Assembly: GCA_025506515.1 (NCBI GenBank)
Contig: CM046456.1
Coordinates: 15,499,061 to 15,563,060, forward strand
Direction: 5' to 3'
Length of the DNA: 64,000 nt
DNA from: Flaveria trinervia
Lineage: Eukaryota > Streptophyta > Magnoliopsida > Asterales > Asteraceae
Part shown: piece by piece, positions 9,921 through 23,363 of the stretch
Position numbering within the stretch: position 1 is the first letter of the stretch
Layout of the letters: each line of letters begins with the position of its first letter
Notes under the pieces: generated by a model
The model's input: the letters and a program-made list of their open reading frames with translations, nothing else
What the model was told of the DNA's origin: nothing
The model's database searches: none
Position numbers and translations under genes: made by a program

Positions 9921-12900
9921 TGTAACATTTTGTATTTTTTGTTAACTTAAAAGTTAACTTGTTAATACATGTAAGGACCATTTATGTTTTTTTATTTTAA
10001 ACTTTGAGGTTTGTTTTACTTAATAATTAATCTTGGTGATTAACGAATTAATTTAATAAATAGTGATAACATTATAAGTATTATAATGTTTATTTATTTT
10101 TAAGATGATGATAATTTTTTTTCAATATTAATAATACCATAACCATAATAATATTAATATTAATAATAATAATATTAATAACAATAATGTAAATGATAAT
10201 ATATTAAAAATAATAAAGTTGTATAACTTTAAACTTGTAATAATAAGTTTATTACATAAAATAATAACCTTTTAGAACTTCAGGGACTAATTTGTAATTA
10301 ATTTTAACTTAATCAAAACTTTAAAATTTAAGTGAAAACTTCTAAAACCACAGGGACCATAAGTGTAAATAATTTAAAACCGCCCCCCTTACCCGATTTC
10401 CCGGCCACCGGCGGCCAGGCTCCGGCCGCAGCGTCGGCGAGGCCAAACGGCCAATCTTTTCATGATTCTCAATTTCTAAATGGTCCCAATCGATCCTTGT
10501 ATCAATTTCAAATGTGTTTAAGAACTTAAAATGGCAATAAAGTGGTTTTGGGGTCATAAAACCCCCGAACCGAATTCGACATAAATCCTAGTCCTTTCGG
10601 CTCTCAAATCATGTCAATAACGCAATTAAACGTATAGAAACGTTCGTATAACAATACGAAGATGGAAATGTGGTTTAATTCGAGTTAAGTAAGCATTAAA
10701 TTCTCTGTTCATAACTGAAGCAAACGAAATGAAAGTGAAATGTGTTCGGCACTTTAACACGCAAATCATAGCTAAATAACAGAGGGCAAAGGTGGCTTTC
10801 GGTCCCTTTCAACCCTCTGCAACATCAATTTCTCTAAAAATATCGCACAAACATCGAATTCGTAACTTGTTCTTGCGAAGTGAACCGAAGCTAAGCTGAG
10901 CATAAATACTTCAATTCGATCATGATCGGGTAAGTTAACTACATGAATATGTTCGTCTAGGTTTCGGGAGCAAAAGCCCCATGGCTAGATTGTTAAAAGA
11001 TCGAATTGACCTTCGATTTTGGATCTGAACAAATTTAGGGTTCATATGGTTAGGGGAAAACCTTGGGAATGTGTTAAAAATAAAAGAGATCAAATGATAC
11101 CGCGGCTGGATGCCTTGGTTCACTGGTCCCCACACACATTCTAACTTGGAGGTCCCGGGTTCGACCCCGGGCACCCCCATATTCTTTTTAAAATGGCTTT
11201 TTAAGCCTTAAATCAACTTTAGAAAATTTTTAATAATATAGAAAAATATTTTATAACCTTTAAATATATTTTAAGTTGTCAAATAGTTTTTAGTAATATT
11301 TTAAAATACTAAACAATTAAAAACCTTTGTAATAAAACAATTTAAAGGTTATTTTTGAATTATTAACATAGATTTTAAATAATTAACAAAATAGTAGTGA
11401 CCCGAACTGTCCTTAAATTTTATCGTTTAAATCACGATATTTTAAATGGAGTTTTATTTTAAAACGTTATAAATTCTTTTGTGTAATAAAACTATATTAT
11501 GTTTCAAATTATATTTAAATATAAATCTAAATGATAAATAACTAATTCTTCAAGTAGTTGTTAAAATGATTATGTGAATAATATGTTATTATCTAATCAT
11601 TTGAGCATGTTATATCATTTAATGAAGTTATTCGTTAACTTTTATTTAATTCTTGAAAATTATAAAACAATATAAATTGCTTTAAGTTTTTTAAAACTTT
11701 ATAATAAATTATTTAAAAGCTCAAAACCTTATAAAATGATTATAATATGTAACATCCTTATCAACTTTTAAATAGTTAATTTTTAAATTAATAATTTTCT
11801 TTTCACATATTATACTTAATTTCTATAAAATCAATAACTTAAATTGTTAAGACATTTTCAATTATTATTGGTCTTAATTGATTTAAATTATCTTTATTAA
11901 ACCTAAATGATTATTATTAAACTCCCAAATTCCATTTGAAACCCTAGTTCATGTTTTATTGTTAATCTTATTACCAAACCTAATCTTGGAATCTATACGT
12001 TTAAACAACTTGTAAAAGAAACCATTTGGAACCTCGTTTAAATTATTATCATCATTATTATAAACATAATTACTCATCAAAACCTAAAACTATTGAAACC
12101 CTAATTCTTATTTAAACATTAATCAATATATTAACCTTAATCTTCATCTTGTAAATTATATATTTAGGTGCTTGTAATAGACACTTGGGATTTATCTTGT
12201 AATCTTTTATATCATCTTGAAATGCTTATTTTCATGTGAGTTTTCCTTGCCCTTTTTACTTTATTCCACACTATTTTGGGGTGAAACATGATACTTATAC
12301 ATCATACACTTGTAAACGTTTGAGACTTGTAAGCACATGCAATTCATCTTATTATTTTGTCATGGTTATTTGTGTGTTGTAAGTGTTTATATGAGATACA
12401 TATTTTGTTTACAATCATTAACTATTGCTAGTCTGGCGACGTCTTAGATCTTTGGGCCTGACAAGCCTATTTGGTGCTAAAGTCGATGTATTGCCGACTC
12501 CTAGGAGCCGTATGCTTGTGCACTAGGGAACCAAATACACTTAGCCAATCTTTTATACTTGTAATCAAGTCGAGGTTTGGTTGTAACGATATGTGTTCTA
12601 TAACCTTACTATCTTATAACCTATGACATGAATTGCTACTTGTAACCTTTTCATATTATGTATGAAAACCTTGGAAACTCACCAACTATTTATAGTTGAC
12701 CCTTTTATTTTTATCATGTTTCAGGAAAACCCCCAAGTTTGAAGTGAACTTATATTGCTGGCATATTCTAGGACTTGGACCTAGTTAATAAACAAAATGA
12801 TTATGTTTGTTATTTCATGTTGAAACTTATTTCATTATTGAGACTTATGCTTGTAATGAAATTTTGAAAATTATGAATAATATATTTGGATTTAATAATA

Positions 12901-12971
12901 GCGTTATGTGGCTGTGAACAATCGTAACTCTCACATCTCGACATTTCCGCCGTCAAGGTTGGGGTGTGACA
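9921..12971 (+). repeat. LARD LTR2, recombinant middle LTR
   Basis: Same termini as LTR1. Left of about 10988 it carries the LTR3 variants; from 11090 on it carries the LTR1 variants. This is the mosaic expected from unequal crossing-over between the 3' LTR of one copy and the 5' LTR of another. Confidence 0.9.
11098..11179 (+). repeat. tRNA-like segment in LARD LTR2
   Basis: Second copy, with one base missing (CTGGTCCCC for CTGGTTCCCC). It starts just right of the mapped LTR crossover interval. Confidence 0.5.
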
Positions 12972-12974
12972 GAT

Positions 12975-12986
12975 TGGTATCAGAGC
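12975..12986 (+). other. LARD primer-binding site, copy 2
   Basis: The same TGGTATCAGAGC after LTR2. Having a second site shows the middle LTR is followed by a full internal domain. Confidence 0.9.
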
Positions 12987-14363
12987 CCATAACTATAGGG
13001 ATTTAGGTTATTAGAAATGGTGACCTAGACTATAGTTGCATGAACCTCATAGAAAGATCATTATACTTTTGTGCTTACTTATTGTTTACATGCTACATAA
13101 TGCTATGCCTTTTGTGCAACTTGATGCCTTAGCATAATGTTTAAAACTTAGTTACTTGTCTCCCTAAACTTAACGTTAACTTTTTGATTCTTCCCGACAA
13201 ATGAACTCCTAAACTTATTCTCAACGACATGTGGAATCTACACCTATCGTCGTGGGTTCAATTCCTTAGACTCTATGTCTAATCTATGAAAATCTTATCA
13301 AGGTTTTGATTTCATAAACCAAAGAAATTTGTGTGACACATAGACACCTGTATTCTGGATTTCCTGGCAAAAGGCCTTCGGGCTAAGGCAAGCATATCGT
13401 ATAAATCTCATTATGAGACCAGTTATGCTTACCTGGGGATTTCTGAGATGAGTGATAAACTATGGTCAATATACACAAATCTCTAAGGCAAATGGGTCAA
13501 TTTACCTTGAAGTATCAACGATTCCAAATGGTAATGCATTACCAAATGGAACCATCCTCCTTGTATCTTAAAAATCCTTGATTTTCTTGAACTGGTTTAT
13601 CACCAAAGTTTCAATATCTTCTCATTTTTAACATATATAATGTTCCTGTTAATATTGAACTCATTCTACATTTCAACTCTTACATTTAAACATCGCTACA
13701 CGTTGGGCGTTTCATGTATCTATTTCTATACCTTGACCAACGTGTGCATGACTCTTAATATATCCAAAGATATTGGGAATCTAAACCGAATGGTCTTCAA
13801 AAATTTAAACTGTTACTTATGGTTCTCAAGTCTTCTTAAGGATGTGTCCTATAACTGAGAACATGAAATGCTGTAGGTGGAATTCCTACATCTCGGGATA
13901 CTTTGTTTAGGCAAAGTGTAAATAGTGATTTGACTCGATCATTGAATCCATTTACGTGACTCGAAACCCTTGAGATGAGTGATCACTTATAAGTACGCGT
14001 GTCTTCAATAAGGCTATGGTTGACCTCATATCCTGAGAAGTCCATGTATTTCCTTTCGATTGTGTTCACATCTCCTTGTGGTGTTGAATAAAGACTACCC
14101 TTGATTTCGTCTTCCCGATTGAAACCATCCAAGATCTGAACACCACAACAAATTCTGTTATCTCGAACTTTGATCCTAAGCTCGTAAGTATGATTTTCTC
14201 TTTTGTTACAGTGATGTAACTTGAAATTTCTTGAATTTCTAATTGATATTCTTTTTCTTTTCGCCGATATGTCAAACTTCATACCGTTTGCACCATGGGA
14301 GATGCAAGACTTTGTAAGTCAACCTATAACTAAGAACATTTGTATCTCATAAATGATTCTAAC

Positions 14364-14961
14364 TCATCAAAATAGGGGTGATTCCCTTACTTTGATGATT
14401 CTCTATTCGTTTCGATAAATGGTTTCCAATCGCGTGTTTTATGAAATTTCATCCTCTGGATGGGGTGATTACCTTATCTTGAGGATTGACTTCAATTATT
14501 TTCTTTGGAATGACATTTCACAAATGACATGATCTCACCAAAATAGGATTGAAACCCGTACTTTGGTGACAAATGTCAATCTTCGATGTTTTCTTGCTAT
14601 TATGAAATTCAATCATCAAGATAGGCGTGAGTTCCATACCTTGATGATAATATCATCTTTATGAATTGTATTTGTTCAAATGAGACGACTTCATCAAAGT
14701 AGGAGTGAATTCTGGATTTTGATGAAGAAGTTCATCTTGTTATGTTTTGTTTTTGTAAAACTTCACCGTTAAGATAGGAGTGATGCCCCTTACCTTAATG
14801 GTGAGTTACCTCGTTTTATTTCTGTGGATCCTCAACAATGAGTTGGGATCGAGCTTTTTGATTGGTAAGTTAGAGGTCATACCTTGAGAAGACATCATCA
14901 AGTTAGGAGTGAAAACCACACCTTGATGACCATTCTCATTTCTTGATCTTCAACTTACCAA
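14364..14961 (+). ncRNA. LARD hairpin array, seven units (copy 2)
   Basis: The same seven hairpins in the second internal domain. Small differences improve or alter pairing: unit 6 reads CACCGTTAAG against CTTAATGGTG, a 10-bp stem with one G-T wobble, where copy 1 lacks one A. Confidence 0.6.
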
Positions 14962-16317
14962 GTTTGTAATCAAGTGACGAGAAACATGTACTAACTTGTA
15001 GGGTGAAACAATGTTAGTGTTTCGACCTATCAAGCCAAAGCATGATCTCTGAACTTGAAAGGGGACCCGATCGCTCTAGGTTGATTTTGATTCCAAGCTT
15101 GGAGCATTTAAATTCTTAAAATGATTTCTTTCCCTTTATCCTTATGTTTTGAATTGATCTAGCTATATCGAACCATTTATTCCCTATTATCAACTTTCAT
15201 TTTGAGATATCATCAACACATGCTGGTGTGATGGTAGTCTTCTTAAACAATCTTTCTACTAAATAAAGACATTATCAACTTGTGGTTATGTCTTTCTAGT
15301 CATACGAATGTTCTCGACTGTACTTATGGGTTTGATGAATTACGTATGCAATCTATATTTGGAAATTTGTTACCTTGCAAAACATGGTTACAAATGCATG
15401 TCTTATTGTTCGCGTTACTTCTTGAATCACTTTTGAACCCTTAACCTTGGAAATCTTTAAAACTCTATCTTGGTTTCGACTAACGAGACTCGTTATTACC
15501 TACATTGTGACGCGGATATAACGGTTCATAAAATTTCGTAATTTGTAGTCATGGGTTTGGCATGAAGGAAAAGACATGATTTGGTATGTATCCGAGTGTC
15601 TTACCTTCACATATGACTTAACCTAACATTAGTGATTCTATGGATCTCCTGTTTAACTTTTCATTCATTAAAGGCCTCTTACCTTAGCTGTCATGATGAC
15701 AACTGGTGCATTATAGACCGATTGACTAGAATTCAATTTGATTTATGTGGGATAACGGGTCGAGAAATTGACTTGTAGCGGTTTCAAATAGTCGTATACC
15801 GTGGTATGTCGGTAAATATCGATCATTAAATTTTAATGATCGATTCATTTTCCTGCAATTTGCAATGTTTCTAGTTATCGTTGTGAACTCATTCCAAAAT
15901 CTTCGCATATCGTATTATTCTTAGACCGACGGTTTGGTCAAAGGAGCAATATATATTCACAAGATATGTGTTAAGATCGTTTCGGTGACGTTTGGAAGTC
16001 TTAAATTCCAACGGTTAACCTTTCTTACAATTGTGGTCTTTTATTGATTTCAATACATCGCTTTACTACGAGATTATATTCTAGAAGTTGTGGTTTATAA
16101 GTCTAACATACCACGGTAACTCGTCATTGTCTTTCAACATTTCATATGCCAAATTTCAAAGCGTCTCATATTTCACTGGAAGAATTCAAATTGGCATGCA
16201 TTATATCAAAAGACTTGTAAGATTCCATGAAATGGAACATCTCATCTGTAATCAAACGTCTATCACTGGCCATTGTACATTTACCTTTCATTATAATTCC
16301 TTTGTTCATCTAAGTTC

Positions 16318-16358
16318 ATTTTTAATTTCGGGACGAAATTCTTTTAAGTTGGGGAGAC
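16318..16358 (+). other. LARD 3' tail and polypurine tract, copy 2
   Basis: The same tail before LTR3; TTGGGGAGAC abuts the LTR's TG. Confidence 0.65.
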
Positions 16359-17545
16359 TGTAACATTTTGTATTTTTTGTTAACTTAAAAGTTAACTTTG
16401 TTAATACATGTAAGGACCATTTATGTTTTTTTTATTTTAAACTTTGAGGTTTGTTTTACTTAATAATTAATCTTGGTGATTAACGAATTAATTTAATAAA
16501 TAGTGATAACATTATAAGTATTATAATGTTTATTTATTTTTAAGATGATGATAAATTTTTTTTCAATATTAATAATACCAATAACCATAATAATATTAAT
16601 ATTAATAATAATAATATTAATAACAATAATGTAAATGATAATAATATTAAAAATAATAAAGTTGTATAACTTTAAACTTGTAATTAATAAGTTTATACAT
16701 AAAATAATAACCTTTTAGAACTTCAGGGACTAATTTGTAATTAATTTTAACTTAATCAAAACTTTAAAATTTAAGTGAAAACTTCTAAAACCACAGGGAC
16801 CATAAGTGTAAATAATTTAAAACCGCCCCCCTTACCCGATTTCCGGCCACCGGCGGCCAGGCTCCGGCCGCAGCGTCGGCGAGGCCAAACGGCCAATCTT
16901 TTCATGATTCTCAATTTCTAAATGGTCCCAATCGATCCTTGTATCAATTTCAAATGTGTTTAAGAACTTTAAAATGGCAATTAAAGTGGTTTTGGGGTCA
17001 TAAAACCCCCGAACCGAATTCGACATAAATCCTAGTCCTTTCGGCTCTCAAATCATGTCAATAACGCAATTAAACGTATAGAAACGTTCGTATAACCAAT
17101 ACGAAGATGGAAATGTGGTTTAATTCGAGTTAAGTAAGCATTAAATTCTCTGTTCATAACTGAAGCAAACGAAATGAAAGTGAAATGTGTTCGGCACTTT
17201 AACACGCAAATCATAGCTAAATAACAGAGGGCAAAGGTGGCTTTCGGTCCCTTTCAACCCTCTGCAACATCAATTTCTCTAAAAATATCGCACAAACATC
17301 GAATTCGTAACTTGTTCTTGCGAAGTGAACCGAAGCTAAGCTGAGCATAAATACTTCAATTCGATCATGATCGGGTAAGTTAACTACATGAATATGTTCG
17401 TCTAGGTTTCGGGAGCAAAAGCCCCATGGCTAGATTGGTTAAAAGAATCGAATTGACCTTCGATTTTGGATCTGAACAAATTTAGGGTTCATATGGTTAG
17501 GGGAAAACCTTGGGAATGTGTTTAAAAATAAAAGAGACCAAATGA

Positions 17546-17628
17546 TACCGCGGCTGGATGTCTTGGTTCACTGGTTCCCCACACACATTCTAACTTGGAG
17601 GTCCCGGGTTCGACCCCGGGCACCCCCA
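17546..17628 (+). repeat. tRNA-like segment in LARD LTR3
   Basis: Third copy, with a T for C change in the 5' part (GGATGTCTTGG) that is private to LTR3. Confidence 0.5.
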
Positions 17629-18082
17629 TATTTTTTTTAAAATGGCTTTTTAAGCCTTAAATCAACTTTAGAAAATTTTTAATAATATAGAAAAATATTT
17701 TATAACCTTTAAATATATTTTAAGTTGTCAAATAGTTTTTAGTAATATTTTAAAATACTAAACAATTAAAAACCTTTGTAATAAAACATTTTAAAGGTTA
17801 TTTTTGAATTATTAACATAGATTTTAAATAATTAACAAAATTGTAGTGACCCGAACTGTCCTTAAATTTTATCGTTTAAATCACGATATTTTAAATGGAG
17901 TTTTATTTTAAAACGTTATAATTCTTTTGTGTAATAAAACAATATTATGTTTCAAATTATATTTAATTATAAATCTAAATGATAAATAACTAATTCTTCA
18001 AGTAGTTGTTAAAATGATTATGTGAATAATATGTTATTATCTAATCATTTGAGCATGTTATATCATTTAATGAAGTTATTCG

Positions 18083-18087
18083 TTAAC
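18083..18087. repeat. Copia-B target-site duplication (TTAAC), left
   Basis: TTAAC before the terminal TG. The intact site in LTR2 reads CGTTAACTTTTATTT. Confidence 0.92.
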
Positions 18088-18794
18088 TGTCAGGACCTGG
18101 TATTTGACCGAAATACCTAGAGATTATAGTGTAAACCATATCAAATAGTGCGAATCCTATTTGATTGGCGATCCAATCAGTGAGAACACACGAAGAATCA
18201 ATCAAGGATTGAAACTAACGTTAGTAATCGATTGGGAATCGATCTAATGTGTTCTGTGAACTTGGAGAACGAGTTGGAAGGTTTCTGGACGGCTAGGGTT
18301 CGTCTGGAATCGTAATTGATCGAGTGTCCCTATTTTTCACGAATTGAGTTGTATTTATAGGTTGGCACTATCCAATCGTGCGATTGAACCATTAATTTGG
18401 TTCAGTCGTGCGATTGAACCATGCGGTTGATTTATTCGTACGACTGAGTGTTCAGTCGTGCGACTGAGCCAATCTTATATTACAATCGTGCGACTGATCC
18501 AGTCTCCTGGTTTAGTCGTGCGACTGAGTCAATCGTGTGAAGTTATTCATGCGTATGATTCATTCGCATGAGCCATTCGCATAAGAACTTCATTAAGTTA
18601 AGTTTGAATGTTTTAATTAATATAACTTAATGTGCAACCATTCAAATAATCATAAACCAAATCAATTCAGTCATGACTCATTAATGAACTATTAAACATT
18701 ATAACTAACAGACTATCAATATCATTTCATTAATCATACCAAACAAGATCTATTACATCACATATCATGATCTAGGGACATACATGTATCAACA
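18088..18794 (-). repeat. Copia-B 3' LTR
   Basis: On the plus strand it runs from TGTCAGGACC to GTATCAACA (707 bp). Between 18373 and 18590 it has about ten copies or near copies of the palindrome TCAGTCG-TG-CGACTGA. Confidence 0.92.
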
Positions 18795-18810
18795 AACTCC
18801 CCCTTGGACC
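18795..18810 (-). other. Copia-B polypurine tract
   Basis: Plus strand AACTCCCCCTTGGACC, that is GGTCCAAGGGGGAGTT on the element strand, abuts the 3' LTR. Confidence 0.88.
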
Positions 18811-18819
18811 TAGATCTCT

Positions 18820-21800
18820 CTAATGTCTTGTTTTCTTCATTACCTCCTCATATTTCTTGTACTTGTCCTCTTGTGTGACTCCTGCGTGAATATCAAACAC
18901 GAAACAAAGTCGTATAACGTTTTGGAACTGGAGGGCTTGTACAATATCTTGTGTGTCATAGAACAGTGGCCACTTGTATAATGTATAGACATCATTAGCA
19001 GACAAGTTGGTTAGCCACATTGGGTCGAATACCCTGATGGTATCCATTTGGCCCTCTTTATCCAGGACTATGACAACATCAGCAGTTCTCCAATCATAGT
19101 ACCACCACTTAAAGTGTGGTGTGAAATCCTTAGTCATTTCCCGAAGTGGGATTCTTGACATTGTGCGTGGAGGATTCCACTTCAACACAATCTTTGGTTT
19201 TCCAGTAATGGCATCCATCTCAGACCTTCTAATATACCTTGTAGGTTGTTGAGGTCTGAAGTTAATCCACCTGGTGTGGTACTCTTTCTTTAGGGCAGCC
19301 TCAAACCAGCCTGACATTTTTCTCGGGTCAGCATACAACAGCTTCAATTTGGCCAGCTGGTTTAGTTCAAAACCTGGTAGAGTCTTTAGATCATGTGGAA
19401 ATCTAAAGTACTCTATGCCCTTTTCCCTCTTAACGGCATAAACGTTAAGATCATCAAAATATGCCCATGCTATAATCTGCCTGACACGTAAGATGTTTCT
19501 TGACGCTGTAGAACTTGGTGTAGGCATCCCTCTTCGGTGCAACACGTTGGGCTCTGACTTCTTTAAAACATTCAACCCACTCAGCCTTTCGAATGTCTAC
19601 ATCATCATTTGAGGCTTGGGCGGTTCCTTCGGTCTTTCCTGTTTCCTGCTCCATCTTGTCTAGTACCTCAAACATATCACTGACTAGGGACTCACCCAGA
19701 TTGGGGACCACATTACCCTCGTTGTCAGCATACTGCGGGTACTCTTCTGCAGCAATATCTTCAACCTCAACTTCATCAACGTCATTTAGTTTTTCGTCAC
19801 TGGTTGAATCAACTGTTGGAGCATCTTGACAATTTCATCAGGATTGAGTCTGAACATCTCTGCCAGTTGCTCGTTAGATAGGTCATGAATTATTTCACCT
19901 TCTTCAGGGTATAACTCACTGACCTTCTGACAATCCCTTGCAGATCAAGAATCATTGTCAGTTGAGACTTGACCTGTTGAAGGGGAGCAATATCAAACTC
20001 ATCTCTGTTGTACTTTGGATCTGTTTGATTTACACATTCCACACTCAAATATTAGTAATTATCAAACAAAATGCATTAACTTAATATAAACATTTAGTTG
20101 GTTTTTCAATACAGAATACAAAAGTAAATAAATACATAAACATCTACTATTTACTTTTATCCTGAATCCTCGACTCTTCACGTGAAGGTGCAGAAGCAGA
20201 AGCTTACTGATCTTGTCTGTTCTTTGTTCTCTTCTCTTGCCCTGGAGCTGAGACAGATTCAGCTGCTTCTCCTTCTTCAGTGTCTTATCTTCACACCATT
20301 CTTCGGTTTCTCTCATCAGTATCACTCTCATTATCATCATCGTCATCATCATCTCATTATCTCTGTCTCCATCCCTTATCTTTAAAGGTTCCTCCTTTGA
20401 TCCTTTCAATTTTAGCAAAATGGTCCTCTTAGCTTTTTCCAACTCCTCTATTTGCTTACTTGCTGCGACACTTTGAGCTCAGAGTTGGTCCATCTGAGTG
20501 CTCTGAGCAGCCATTGCTGGCCTGCTCCTCAATTACTCGATCCTGCTCTGCAATTTTATGCGATTGTGCAGCAGTCAGGTCCGTAAGCTGGCGGATCTGA
20601 GTTGTCTTTTCCTCATCAGCCGCCAACAATCGCAACACCATTCTATTTAATGCCGACAGCTGTTCCTCTACCCCGATTGGAGGTAGAGGAGATCTATAGG
20701 TGTGTGAGGGATAGGCTGAGGGATCGGTTTGGTGGCTAGTGGTGGTGGTGGTGGTGGTAAATATTGGGTCAGGTCGGAATGATAGTGGTGGTGAGTGTGG
20801 GGTGAATGATGTAGTGGTGGCTGGGGTCTGTCTGTGGTGGTCGGTCTGGTGGTGTCTGCGGTTGCTGTGGGGAAGGTATGTGGTGGATGTGGTGTCTGAA
20901 GAGGTGGTAGTGGTGAAGGTATGGTGGATGTGGTGGAAGGTATGGTGGGGGCTGTGATAGAGGTGGTGGAGGTGGTGGATGTGGTGGATGTGGTAATGAT
21001 AAAGTTACCCTACGCTTCTTCTTTTTCTGGCCATGGTTTGGCCATTCTCTTCCTTCTTGATCCAGTTGAGGAGGAAGCTCCCCCTCCAATCCCGCCTGAG
21101 GACCCCGGAGCATAAGTTGGGTTAGTTTCTGTATCTCCGGAGCCTCTCGGTTGTTCACCAACAACCCTTAACCCATGTTCTGTGGGAACAACTTTCCTTC
21201 CCACAGTTCGGGTAAGTGTCTCCTCATCCGATTCATCCTCATCCTCCTCGTTAAGAACAAAATCTTGATGAAATCCTGCTGACTCAGTTACTTCAGCAGA
21301 TGAGACAGACACAGGGGGAACAGAATCAGACACAGTGCCTCTGGGTGGAATAGCATCATCCCCACTGTCATCCTCATCTGAGTCAAGAGTGGGTAGGGCT
21401 ATCTGTTCCACCTCAGAGTCACTGTCCTCGTGACGCCACTTTCTCTTTTCCGTGCAACATAGTCCTCTCTGGCAAGATGACCGAACAACCTCCTGACCGG
21501 AGGCTTCACTTGCTTTCCCCGGTATACTTTCATCCTTCCCAGGGTGGTGTCATCCATTACCTCCAATACCACCGAATCCTCCTGTTCTTTTGGCAGGGAA
21601 GGAAGCTTCTGATCTATTATCATTTGCATAAACCGTGGGTACATACAGAAGGCTTCCTTTCCTTTCCCCTCGATGTTCTCCACCAGATAGGTGAAGATCA
21701 TCTTAGAGAAGCTGAACGGATGGTTCAGCACCAACGCAGCATATGCGTTTTGCATCTGATCCGACAGCTCATCAAACCCACCTTTTCTTGAAGCCATGCA

Positions 21801-22233
21801 CTTGAGCAGCACGTGTGCAAGGTACTTAAACTGAGGACAGAGGTTACTCTTGTTGAGTACCCCTGAATTGATGTCCCCAGAGTATTTGGCTCTGAGAAAA
21901 CATCCTCTGACAGTGAGGGGATGTAGACGGGTTGGGCAGTCACCGTCATCCCCCAATTGAAGTAGAATCCTTAAATCTTCCTCAGAAACGGTAATATCCT
22001 CGCCAAATATGGTACTTTTTATGCAGTGAGGTTCCGATGATCTATCAACTGTAGCGCCTTCCCAGAAGGCTTGTTGAATGGATCGGTATGGGTGCAAGGG
22101 GTAGAGATGGCATGCGCAATCCGTGATCTCAATAGAAACGTGATAATGCCAGAGAATTCTGCACATTTCTGGATGTTAAGTCCAGATGGGCACATATATT
22201 ATGCTTTGTGCTCATAGTCCATCTACTCGCCAT
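18820..22233 (-). pseudogene. Copia-B accessory ORF, unknown function
   Basis: The start at 22233 is chosen because the minus-strand reading there (MASRWTMSTKHNICAHLD) matches copia-D (MAKRWSINPKHNICAHLD). N-terminal conserved domain: VRGCFLRAKYSGDINSG, YLAHVLLKCMASRKGGFDEL, FCMYPRFMQMII. Then an acidic region (SDEDDSGDD), a basic nuclear-signal-like patch (GSRRKRM and KKKKRR), a Pro/Thr-rich tract, a short coiled coil (20641-20456), an Asp-rich tract, and a C-terminal domain with two W-start modules (WAYFDDL at 19467, WYYDWRTADVV at 19107). The stop is at 18820-18822, 25 bp from the LTR. At least five frameshifts as written. I know no enzymatic motif in it. Confidence 0.75.
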
Positions 22234-22313
22234 CTGTTACACAAAGATAGTAACATTAGTACCATTTACTAAGAAAGTCATGAACTCATTAAGCTTGAAG
22301 AACATCTTTCTGT

Positions 22314-22600
22314 CATGCGATCTAAGTTGTGCGACTGAGTTCAACAGTGCGATTGAACCGTGCGAAAGGGGTTCAGTCGTACGATTGAATGGTACGAATG
22401 GGGTTCAGTCGTGCGATTGACCCCATACGTATCTCAGAGTGTGCGATTGGGCTCCTACGCATATACCTTCATGCGGTTACCTCAGTCATGCGACTGAACT
22501 TCATACGCATGGTTCAGCCATGCGTATGGGCAGTTTGAGCCCTTCAATCGTGCGACTGAAGTTCATCTTGCTGTCCATTCGCATGAAGACCAACTGTGCG
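22314..22600 (-). promoter_or_regulatory. Copia-B palindrome cluster 2 upstream of accessory ORF
   Basis: About a dozen copies of CAGTCGTGCGATTG or CATGCGACTGA type, 80-370 bp before the accessory ATG at 22233 in element orientation. Confidence 0.6.
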
Positions 22601-22982
22601 ATTCACATTTTCAGTTTGTCACCAACCTCTTTTTTTTACAACCTCTATATCTAGTTCATTGGACTCGCCATCTCGTCACTAATGACCTATTAAACTTAAT
22701 TTTAACATTTAGCTTAATTTATGTAGGTTATTAGGGCATTTTTCAATCCGATCAAAGGTTCATTCGAATAACCCCAATTGGACTCAAATCTTCTGATTTC
22801 TACAAGATTGAACTGCAATGTACCTTTATTCTTGTCAATCGAAAGTCAGAGGATGAATTGCAATGTGAACAACTATCTCTAGAGATTTTGGCAGAGTAAC
22901 GGTAAAGAAAGCGATTTGGGGTGCGATTAGGAGTGATGAGTGAGATGCGATCGACTGAGGCCCTTTAAATACTGACCCTAAT

Positions 22983-23270
22983 TTCAATCGCCGACTGGCC
23001 TCATTCGCACAGTTCATTCGGGCGACTGAGGTTCAGTCGTGCGATTGGTCCAGTCGGTCGCTTTCTGTCGGCCGACTGAGTCTCAGTCGGTCGACTGACT
23101 CATTAGGTCTCCTTCATTCGCCTCTTTAGTTGACCGACTGAGCCTCAGTCGGTCTACTGTTTCATTCTCCCCCTTCTATTCGATCGAATGGATCATTTTC
23201 ATGTCCATTCGGCCGATTGGAAGCCATTCGCATAGTTGGTCGATAACCATGATCCACTCGTGCGAATGGG
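22983..23270 (-). promoter_or_regulatory. Copia-B palindrome cluster 1 upstream of accessory ORF
   Basis: Many half and full copies of CARTCGNNCGACTG with variable centres (GGCCGACTG, GGTCGACTG, GTGCGATTG). Arms are conserved more than the centre. Confidence 0.6.
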
Positions 23271-23363
23271 TCACACTTAGTGAGTTTACAGTCATTTTGA
23301 ACATTTTACTATTAAGACCCTTTTCACTTTTGATATTAACATTGTAAGCTTTTAACCAATTTA

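Larger units (their letters stand above)
12972..16358 (+). other. LARD internal domain, copy 2
   Basis: Second copy of the non-coding internal domain, collinear with copy 1. Near 15284 it lacks about ten bases present in copy 1 near 8850. The few differences suggest the tandem duplication is much younger than the original insertion. Confidence 0.85.
16359..18087 (+). repeat. LARD LTR3, left piece
   Basis: Begins TGTAACATTTTG after the polypurine-like TTGGGGAGAC and continues to the copia-B insertion at 18088. Confidence 0.9.

Noticed and set aside
9650..9925. Plus-strand 91-codon ORF, identical at 16088-16363
   Set aside because: It runs into the polypurine tract and LTR. The last residues reflect the chromovirus-like tail in the wrong frame, and there is no independent sign of coding.
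10935..11180. Minus-strand ORF beginning MGVPGVEPGTS
   Set aside because: This reading is the reverse of the tRNA-like T-arm segment, a common spurious prediction.
20739..20957. Plus-strand Val/Trp-rich ORF
   Set aside because: It is the antisense of the Pro/Thr-rich tract in the copia-B accessory ORF; the TGG/GTG runs open a frame by composition alone.
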